A stretch of DNA of 5,337 bases. Origin: Bacillota bacterium. Lineage in GTDB: Bacteria > Bacillota > Clostridia > Lachnospirales > Lachnospiraceae. Of the stretch, positions 1 to 5,337 are shown one piece after another. The stretch covers positions 1 to 5,337 of the forward strand of contig JAFADH010000326.1 in the NCBI GenBank assembly GCA_023424995.1, written 5' to 3'. How positions within the stretch are numbered: position 1 is the first letter of the stretch; the number at the start of each line of letters is the position of its first letter. Made by a program: the position numbers and the translations under genes. The notes below the pieces were generated by a model. That model was not told the DNA's origin. It saw only the letters and a list, made by a program, of their open reading frames with translations, and ran no database searches.

Positions 1-46
1 GTTATACTGCAAAAGGGTGTAATAACTGAGTAAATAACAGCTGTTT
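1..46 (+). other. Leader upstream of larB; possible 3' end of an upstream gene or a promoter -10 box
   Basis: Two readings are possible and neither is proven. In frame 1 the window opens with ten sense codons (VILQKGVITE) followed by TAA at 31-33, which could be the tail of an upstream gene lying about 30 bases from larB in the same operon. Alternatively, TATACT at 3-8 is one base from a consensus -10 box and would give a leader of about 50 bases, but any -35 box would be outside the window. The ten residues are too few to assign to a family, and I could not match them to the ends of LarC or LarE. Confidence 0.2.
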
Positions 47-55
47 GGAAGAAGG
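47..55 (+). promoter_or_regulatory. Ribosome binding site of larB
   Basis: The purine-rich GGAAGAAGG at 47-55 ends eight bases before the ATG at 64, good spacing for a Shine-Dalgarno site in Bacillota. It supports position 64 as the larB start. Confidence 0.7.
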
Positions 56-63
56 TAATCAGA

Positions 64-807
64 ATGGATATTAATAGAATATTGGAGCAGGTGAAGGACG
101 GCACACTTGCAGTTGAGGAAGCGGGCAATATATTAAAGAAGCTTCCGTATGAGGATCTGGGCTTTGCAAAGCTGGATCACCACAGAGAATTACGGTCCGG
201 TTTTGGAGAGGTGATTTTCTGTCAGGGAAAAGCGGCAACACATCTGCAGAATATATATAAGAATTTTTATGATATGGACCGCAATGTGCTTGGGACAAGA
301 GCTACCCAGGAGCAATATGAGATAGTTAAAGAGGTTGTAACGGCTGTTCAGTATGATTCTTTGTCTCGCATCCTATCAGTGCAAAGGGAGAAGAAGCCCG
401 GGATCGGATGTATCGCAGTATGCACCGGCGGTACCGCCGATATCCCTGTTGCGGAGGAAGCTGCTCAGACAGCGGAATTCTTCGGAAGCAATGTGATTCG
501 TATCTATGATGTGGGAGTTGCCGGAATCCACCGTCTGGTAGCAAAGCTGGAGGATATCCGGTCCGCCAATTGCATCATAGCGGTTGCCGGCATGGAAGGG
601 GCGCTTGGAAGCGTGGTAGCAGGCCTGGTAGACAAGCCGGTCATCGCCGTACCCACCTCTGTGGGATACGGGGCAAGCTTCCATGGGCTGTCAGCGCTGC
701 TTACAATGCTTAATTCCTGCGCGGAAGGTCTTGCTGTCGTGAATATTGATAATGGCTTCGGAGCGGGATATATGGCTACACAGATTAACCGGCTGGCCTG
801 CAGATAA
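64..807 (+). CDS. larB: LarB, nickel-pincer cofactor biosynthesis carboxylase/hydrolase
   Basis: This complete 247-residue protein has the length and motifs of LarB. In this family the enzyme carboxylates the pyridinium ring of nicotinic acid adenine dinucleotide at C5 and cleaves its phosphoanhydride, releasing AMP and pyridinium-3,5-biscarboxylic acid mononucleotide. LarE (sulfur transfer) and LarC (nickel insertion) then complete the cofactor used by lactate racemase and related enzymes. It is expected to be cytosolic, and no signal peptide or membrane segment is visible. Residues 1-105 form the LarB-specific N-terminal part, including LDHHRELRSGFGEVIFCQGK (37-56). Residues 113-245 are a PurE-like (AIR carboxylase) domain, with CTGGTADIPVAEEAA (120-134), AGMEGALGSVVAGL (175-188), PTSVGYGASFHG (197-208) and NSCAEGLAVVNIDNGFGAG (217-235). 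Cys219 probably matches the catalytic cysteine that binds substrate in the Lactiplantibacillus enzyme. A ribosome binding site precedes the chosen ATG. No larC, larE or racemase gene lies in the window, so partners must be upstream or elsewhere. PurE itself is less likely because it lacks this N-terminal part. Confidence 0.95.
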   Translation: MDINRILEQVKDGTLAVEEAGNILKKLPYEDLGFAKLDHHRELRSGFGEVIFCQGKAATHLQNIYKNFYDMDRNVLGTRATQEQYEIVKEVVTAVQYDSLSRILSVQREKKPGIGCIAVCTGGTADIPVAEEAAQTAEFFGSNVIRIYDVGVAGIHRLVAKLEDIRSANCIIAVAGMEGALGSVVAGLVDKPVIAVPTSVGYGASFHGLSALLTMLNSCAEGLAVVNIDNGFGAGYMATQINRLACR

Positions 808-833
808 AAGTGTTTATTGCTATTGACTGAAAG

Positions 834-879
834 ATGGGCTTGCCCATAAATAACTATTAAAATTTTATATTAGTTTTTT
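834..879 (+). terminator. Possible weak terminator after larB
   Basis: A short hairpin, ATGGG (834-838), loop CTTG, CCCAT (843-847), begins 26 bases after the larB stop. An A/T-rich stretch follows, with TTTT at 863-866 and six T at 874-879. The stem has only five pairs and the T-run is not directly attached, so it is a weak candidate at best. The larger inverted repeat downstream is a better one. Confidence 0.3.
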
Positions 880-919
880 GAGTTTATACAGACTTTGACT
901 CCAAAACACCTCAATTATA

Positions 920-972
920 AAGGGATACTGCCAACTCAACATATTACTTACCAGAGTAAAGCAGTATCCCTT
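920..972. terminator. Inverted repeat between convergent genes, probable bidirectional terminator
   Basis: AAGGGATACTGC (920-931) and GCAGTATCCCTT (961-972) form a perfect 12-bp stem; bulging A919 allows two more pairs. The 29-base loop contains a smaller stem, TTACT (944-948) with AGTAA (955-959) around a 6-base loop, so the RNA could fold as one elongated hairpin. It lies 112 bases past the larB stop and 107 bases past the polC stop, where both transcripts should end. The flanks are A/T-rich, but neither strand has a clean T-run straight after the stem. Intrinsic termination is therefore plausible rather than certain; an mRNA 3'-end stabilising hairpin is the alternative. Confidence 0.55.
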
Positions 973-1079
973 ATCATATCTCTCTAAACCTTAGCTTAAA
1001 CTTATCATTCACCACATATGATTAATCTGCTTAACCTATCCCGCCTTCATATCTGGTTGCTTTCCCCTCTCATCACTCA

Positions 1080-4000
1080 CTATACCAAAAAATCCATCAA
1101 TGACATCTGGTTCGACAGCGGCAGATCTCCCAGGAGTCCAAGCTTCGCCATGCTATCTACAACTGTAGAACTCACTTTGCACCTTATCTTAAAATCATCT
1201 CTGGATAAGAAATTACCCTGCTTTGCTGCTTCCACCACCGCATCTGCCGCCTTTTCGCCCAAGCCGTCGATGGTGCTCAAGGAAGGCATCAGCTTTCCGT
1301 CCACAATCTGAAAGTCATGGGCTTTTGCGGTATAGATATCGATGGGTATGAAGTCAAAGCCTCTGGCATACATCTCCTGTACGATGCGCATATCCTTGAA
1401 GGTATCCTGTTCCTTCTTGGATAGGATGCTGCTTCTTCTTTTATAATCCGCAATATGTCCCTCCAGAGTATTCCTGCCCAGGCACATAAGCTCATAATTG
1501 AAAGCCGACGCACGGATGGAGAAATATGCCGCATAATACGCCAGCGGGTAATATACCTTAAAGTAAGCGATCCGGAAGGCCATCATAACGTAAGCTGCCG
1601 CATGGGCCTTGGGGAACATGTATTTAATCTGCTTGCAGGACCAGATATACCAGTCGGGAACCCCGGCGGCGGTCATAGCCTCTTCCATCTCCGGTGTCAA
1701 GCCCTTGCCCTTACGTACACTCTCCATGATCTTAAAGGCCTGGCCCGGTTCTACACCTGTAGCAATTAAATAGATCATAATATCATCGCGGGTACAGATG
1801 GCTGTGGTCAGGGTACAGGTCCCGCTCTGTATCAGCGTCTGTGCATTGTTCAGCCATACGTCGGTACCATGGGACAGACCGGATATACGCACCAGGTCCG
1901 AGAAGGACTTTGGCCGGGTGTCCTTCACCATCTGCATAACGAAGTCCGTACCGAACTCCGGTATTCCGAGACAGCCCAGCTCACAGCCGTCCAGATCCTT
2001 GGGAGAGACCCCCAGAGCACTGGTATCATGGAACAGACTGAGCACCTTCTGGTCATCCAGCCGGATCAGCTTCGCATCTATTCCGGTGAGATCCTCCAGC
2101 TTACGTATCATGGTCGGATCGTCGTGACCGAGAATATCAAGCTTTAACAAATTATGGTCAATGGAATGATAATCAAAATGTGTGGTAATCGTAGTGGTGG
2201 TCATATCATTTGCCGGTCTCTGAACCGGGGTGAAGGAATAGATATTCTCTCCATGAGGCATAACTACGATACCGCCGGGATGCTGTCCCGTGGTTCTTCG
2301 AACACCTACCAGACCGTTCACGATACGGTCGATCTCCACATTACGCTTATGTATCCCGCGTTCTTCAAAATAATTCTTAACATATCCGAAGGCCGTCTTG
2401 TCCGCCAGTGTGCCGATGGTACCGGCACGGAAGGTATGGCCCTTGCCAAAGAGTACCTCCGTATACTCATGGGCCTTGCTCTGGTATTCGCCGGAGAAGT
2501 TAAGATCGATATCCGGTTCCTTATCCCCATAAAAGCCCAGGAAGGTTTCAAACGGAATATCATGCCCGTCCTTCTGAAGGGGCTGGCCGCACTCGGGGCA
2601 GAGCTTATCGGGCATATCGCATCCGGAGCTTCCTCCATATTGCTTGACCTCCGCCGAATCAAAGTCCGAGTAATGGCAATTGGAGCAATAATAATGAGGC
2701 GCCAGCGGATTGACCTCAGTGATACCTGCCATGGTGGCTACGAAGGAGGATCCTACGGAACCACGGGAACCCACCAGATAACCGTCTTCATTGGATTTCC
2801 ACACCAGCTTCTGGGCGATGATATACATAACTGCAAAGCCGTTGTTAATAATGGATTTCAATTCATGCTCCAAGCGGTTCTCAACGGTTGCGGGAAGCGC
2901 CTCCCCATACATGGAATGAGCCTTCTCATAACAGATATTACGGAGATTTTCTTCGGAATTGGGAAGCACGGGAGGGCACTTATCCGGACGGACCGGGGAT
3001 ATCTTTTCGATCCTGTCCGCAATCAGATTGGTATTGGTGATGACCACCTCTTCCGCCTTCGCCCTGCCCAGATAAGAGAACTCCTCCAGCATCTCCTCCG
3101 TAGTGCGAAAATACAAGGCAGCCTGTTCATCTGCATCCTTAAATCCCTTTCCCGCTAAGATGATCTTGCGGTAGATATCATCCTCCGGATCCAGGAAATG
3201 TACGTCGCAGGTAGCGACCACCGGCTTATTGTATTCTTCTCCCAGCGCAACAATCTTTTTATTGATCTCAATCAGATCTTCCCTGGAATTGATATCCTTC
3301 TCATCACTGCGATCGCTGCGGATCAGGAATTCATTATTGCATAGGGGTTGAATCTCCAGATAGTCATAGAAATTCACCAGTCTTGCGATCTGCTCATGGG
3401 ACTGGTTGCCAAGCACGGCCCGGTAGATCTCGCCTGCTTCGCAGGCAGCCCCGACTATAATGCCTTCCCGGCACTCCATCAGCAGGCTCTTGGGAACCTT
3501 CGGCCTCTTATTGTAATATTCAATATGGGACAAGGATACCATCTTATATAAATTGACTCTTCCCACGTCATTCTGCGCCAGGAATATGGCGTGGTAAGCA
3601 GGAAGCTTGCGGATCGCTTCCGGCGGCATCTTCCCCAGCTTATCAATATCATCAACAATCGTGATCTCCTGTTCTTTCAGCATGGCACTGAGCTTAATGA
3701 AAATTTCCGCGGTTGCCCCTGCATCATCCACCGCGCGGTGATGGTTTTCCAGGGATACATTCAGCGCCTTTGCAACGGTATTTAATTTATACCGGCTTAA
3801 TTCCGGCAGTAATATACGTGCCATTCCCACCGTATCGATTACGGTATAATCAGCTTCTATCCCCAGCCGGGAGGCATTCTTCTGAATAAATCCCATATCA
3901 AAGGAGGCATTGTGCGCTACCAGACTGCTCCCCTCACAGAAGGACAGAAACTGCGGCAGTACCTCTTCTATCTTCGGAGCACCGATTACCATATCATCCC

Positions 4001-5337
4001 TGATGGAGGTCAATTGCTCAATCTCATAGGGAATCGGAACCTCCGGGTTTACAAAGGTACTGAATTTGTCAGCAATGTTCCCTGCGACTATCTTCACGGC
4101 ACCGATTTCTATAATCCGGTCGTTGGCTGCCGAAAAGCCTGTGGTCTCAATATCAAATACCACAAAGGGATCCTCCAGGCTCTGTCCTTTGGCATTGGTA
4201 ACTACTTCCTTAAGATCATCCACCAGGTATGCCTCCATACCGTAGATTATCTTGAATTCCTTGGCACGCTTCTGCTCGGCCTCATCCTTATAATCCTTCG
4301 GATTTAGGGTATGGCTGGCTTCAGGGAAGGCTTGCACCACACCGTGGTCCGTGATGGCTATGGCCTTGTGGCCCCATTTGAAAGCTCTCTTAATCAAGGT
4401 CTTTACATCGACTACGGAATCCATATCGCTCATCATGGTATGTGCATGGAGCTCTACACGCTTCATGGGTGTATTATCATTTCTGGAGGAGGTAAAGTCA
4501 CTGATGGTTTTTATCCCCGCTACGGATCCAATGGTAATCTCTCTCTCATAGGTATCCATCTGAGCCATGCCCTTCAGCATATAAAAACCGCCCGGCTTTA
4601 AGGCATCCTTGATCTCATCCACTTCGATTGTCCTGGCAAATAGCTTAACTTTGATGGAATCCGTGAAGTCTGTAATTACAAAGGTTATAATACTCTTATC
4701 ATTGCCGATGGTTCTTGTATCCGGCTTAATCAGCTTGCCGCGGATAACCACCTCTCCAATCTCTCCGATAATATCACAGATGAGCATGGTATTACCTTCA
4801 AAATTCCTTCCGTATACCACGGAGGGATCCTGAGGAAGCTTGCGGTAGCTGCCCTTTCCTTTGTCATAGGCGCTTTTACTGCCATATTTAGAGGTACCTG
4901 TCTTCGATGCATTTGCTTTAAATGACGTTTCCGCCTTATTAATTGCAGCTTTAGGGGCATTTGCACCGGTCCTGGCAACGGCACCTGACTGTGACTTTAT
5001 ATCCGCCTTAGTATTAGCGCCAGACAGCGAATTCACACCAGCCGGCATATTGACACTTTTTTGCGTATTAACACCTGTCTGCACACTGGCACCGGGATTC
5101 ATACCAGGACCTGCCTGCATCCCAGCATAGGTTTGTACATTATCACTTACCTGCATTCCGGCATAAGTCTGTGCATCAGCACCTACCCGCATTCCGGCAT
5201 AGGTCTGTCCATCAGCTCCTGCCCGCATTCCGGCATAGGTCTGTCCATCACCACCTGCCCGCATTCCGGCACAGGTCTGCTCATCAGCTCCTGCCCGCAT
5301 CCCGGCGTAGGTCTGCTGTTCAGCACCTGCCTGCATC
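1080..5337 (-). CDS. polC: DNA polymerase III alpha subunit, PolC type (5' end beyond the window)
   Basis: This is the essential replicative polymerase of low-GC Gram-positive bacteria, which extends DNA at the fork and proofreads it. The frame is open from the right edge to a TAG at 1080-1082; residue numbers below count the ATG at 5334-5336 as 1. Residues 1-170 are a repeat-rich linker. Residues 175-280 are an OB domain. The PHP domain starts with HAHTMMSDMDS (297-307), ITDHG (328-332) and GMEAYL (366-371), and resumes after the exonuclease with TCDVHFL (709-715). The inserted DEDDh exonuclease (391-550) keeps D395, E397, D480, H533 and D538. The polymerase core shows SRGSVGSS (857-864), a four-cysteine zinc site (C884, C887, C913, C916) and PDIDLNFSGEY (941-951) with D942 and D944. 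It also has RTTGQHPGG (1014-1022) and LKLDILGHDD (1064-1073) with D1067. A helix-hairpin-helix motif, IDGLGEKAA, is at 1356-1364, and a clamp-binding peptide (QMSLMDF) is at 1410-1416. All catalytic residues are present. The first Met belongs to a repeat unit, so the usual N-terminal domain and true start are missing. DnaE is excluded by the internal exonuclease and by the domain order. Confidence 0.97.
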   Translation of the reverse strand, partial: MQAGAEQQTYAGMRAGADEQTCAGMRAGGDGQTYAGMRAGADGQTYAGMRVGADAQTYAGMQVSDNVQTYAGMQAGPGMNPGASVQTGVNTQKSVNMPAGVNSLSGANTKADIKSQSGAVARTGANAPKAAINKAETSFKANASKTGTSKYGSKSAYDKGKGSYRKLPQDPSVVYGRNFEGNTMLICDIIGEIGEVVIRGKLIKPDTRTIGNDKSIITFVITDFTDSIKVKLFARTIEVDEIKDALKPGGFYMLKGMAQMDTYEREITIGSVAGIKTISDFTSSRNDNTPMKRVELHAHTMMSDMDSVVDVKTLIKRAFKWGHKAIAITDHGVVQAFPEASHTLNPKDYKDEAEQKRAKEFKIIYGMEAYLVDDLKEVVTNAKGQSLEDPFVVFDIETTGFSAANDRIIEIGAVKIVAGNIADKFSTFVNPEVPIPYEIEQLTSIRDDMVIGAPKIEEVLPQFLSFCEGSSLVAHNASFDMGFIQKNASRLGIEADYTVIDTVGMARILLPELSRYKLNTVAKALNVSLENHHRAVDDAGATAEIFIKLSAMLKEQEITIVDDIDKLGKMPPEAIRKLPAYHAIFLAQNDVGRVNLYKMVSLSHIEYYNKRPKVPKSLLMECREGIIVGAACEAGEIYRAVLGNQSHEQIARLVNFYDYLEIQPLCNNEFLIRSDRSDEKDINSREDLIEINKKIVALGEEYNKPVVATCDVHFLDPEDDIYRKIILAGKGFKDADEQAALYFRTTEEMLEEFSYLGRAKAEEVVITNTNLIADRIEKISPVRPDKCPPVLPNSEENLRNICYEKAHSMYGEALPATVENRLEHELKSIINNGFAVMYIIAQKLVWKSNEDGYLVGSRGSVGSSFVATMAGITEVNPLAPHYYCSNCHYSDFDSAEVKQYGGSSGCDMPDKLCPECGQPLQKDGHDIPFETFLGFYGDKEPDIDLNFSGEYQSKAHEYTEVLFGKGHTFRAGTIGTLADKTAFGYVKNYFEERGIHKRNVEIDRIVNGLVGVRRTTGQHPGGIVVMPHGENIYSFTPVQRPANDMTTTTITTHFDYHSIDHNLLKLDILGHDDPTMIRKLEDLTGIDAKLIRLDDQKVLSLFHDTSALGVSPKDLDGCELGCLGIPEFGTDFVMQMVKDTRPKSFSDLVRISGLSHGTDVWLNNAQTLIQSGTCTLTTAICTRDDIMIYLIATGVEPGQAFKIMESVRKGKGLTPEMEEAMTAAGVPDWYIWSCKQIKYMFPKAHAAAYVMMAFRIAYFKVYYPLAYYAAYFSIRASAFNYELMCLGRNTLEGHIADYKRRSSILSKKEQDTFKDMRIVQEMYARGFDFIPIDIYTAKAHDFQIVDGKLMPSLSTIDGLGEKAADAVVEAAKQGNFLSRDDFKIRCKVSSTVVDSMAKLGLLGDLPLSNQMSLMDFLV
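4935..5114 (-). repeat. Degenerate 18-bp (six-residue) repeats in the polC linker
   Basis: Directly after the 36-bp array, residues 75-134 can be read as ten consecutive six-residue units: AGPGMN, PGASVQ, TGVNTQ, KSVNMP, AGVNSL, SGANTK, ADIKSQ, SGAVAR, TGANAP and KAAINK. The shared pattern is small residue, Gly, Val/Ala, Asn, then two variable positions. At DNA level several units share GGT followed by a GYN codon and AAT. The units are more diverged than the 36-bp copies, which suggests greater age. They encode a flexible, low-complexity linker leading to the OB domain. Confidence 0.7.
5121..5336 (-). repeat. Six tandem 36-bp in-frame repeats in polC, continuing past the window
   Basis: Six adjacent 36-bp units encode a 12-residue repeat close to MRAGADGQTYAG. 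Units begin at plus-strand 5336, 5300, 5264, 5228, 5192 and 5156, reading leftwards. The units at 5229-5264 and 5193-5228 differ at only two of 36 bases. Divergence grows towards 5121 (MQVSDNVQTYAG), and the next unit (5085-5120) keeps only its first five residues. Base 5337, read on the minus strand, is a G just before ATG. That matches the GGG-ATG junction seen in the array, so the repeats probably continue upstream. Because the period is a multiple of three, gain or loss of units would keep the frame open. The peptide is rich in Gly, Ala, Gln, Met and Tyr and is probably disordered. Confidence 0.93.

Noticed and set aside
71..684. Minus-strand open frames of 72-102 codons within larB.
   Set aside because: They are overlapped entirely by a well-supported larB, have no recognisable products, and are explained as shadows.
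823..921. Two TTGACT boxes (823-828 and 895-900) resembling -35 elements, the second followed by TATAAA at 916-921.
   Set aside because: The first has only a poor -10 candidate. The second has a 15-base spacer and would start transcription inside the arm of the inverted repeat, with no gene downstream on that strand. Chance matches in A/T-rich DNA are more likely.
1018..1311. A 97-codon + strand open frame starting in the intergenic region and running into the polC 3' end.
   Set aside because: There is no Shine-Dalgarno sequence before its ATG, most of it is antisense to conserved polC coding sequence, and the peptide has no recognisable domain.
2154..3158. A 334-codon open frame on the + strand, antisense to polC, with several shorter ones in the same register (for example 1455-1769, 3912-4307 and 4311-4601).
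   Set aside because: Their codons line up exactly with polC codons on the other strand. Stops in that register need TTA, CTA or TCA in polC, which this gene seldom uses, so long open runs arise by chance. The longest has no ribosome binding site, and its translation resembles no family I know.
5121..5336. The regularly spaced units at the right end considered as a CRISPR array.
   Set aside because: Units are directly adjacent with no unique spacers, the period is exactly 36 bp, and they are in frame with polC, so this is a coding tandem repeat.

Overview
The window holds two protein-coding genes facing each other tail to tail. A complete larB (positions 64-807, + strand) encodes the first enzyme of nickel-pincer nucleotide cofactor synthesis. 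A polC lacking its 5' end (1080 to the window edge, - strand) encodes the Gram-positive type replicative DNA polymerase III alpha subunit. PolC-type polymerase with a built-in proofreading exonuclease points to Bacillota. The residue choices and the larB gene fit an anaerobic clostridium, perhaps Lachnospiraceae, but that finer placement is inference.

Layout: 1-63 is a leader with a good ribosome binding site for larB, plus possibly the last codons of an upstream gene. 64-807 is larB. 808-1079 is a 272-base convergent intergenic region. It holds a small hairpin just after larB (834-847) and a strong 12-bp inverted repeat (920-931 / 961-972) with a second small stem in its loop; the larger one is the best candidate for a terminator shared by both genes. 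Positions 973-1079 hold nothing I can support. 1080-5337 is polC read leftwards, with intact OB, PHP, DEDDh exonuclease, zinc, polymerase and helix-hairpin-helix regions. Other open frames in this stretch are shadows of polC.

The unusual part is the right end. The region of PolC ahead of its OB domain is a long repeat-built linker. There are six tandem 36-bp (12-residue) units, still running when the window ends, followed by about ten degenerate 18-bp (6-residue) units and a lysine-rich stretch. The 12-residue unit looks like a doubled form of the 6-residue unit, so the tract appears to have grown in two stages. The Met at the right edge is a repeat residue, not the start codon; the usual PolC N-terminal domain and true start should lie beyond the window.

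The two genes have no known functional link: one serves chromosome replication, the other a metallocofactor. I see no mobile element, CRISPR array, tRNA or rRNA, and no new multi-gene system. The repeat-built polymerase linker is the observation most worth following up.
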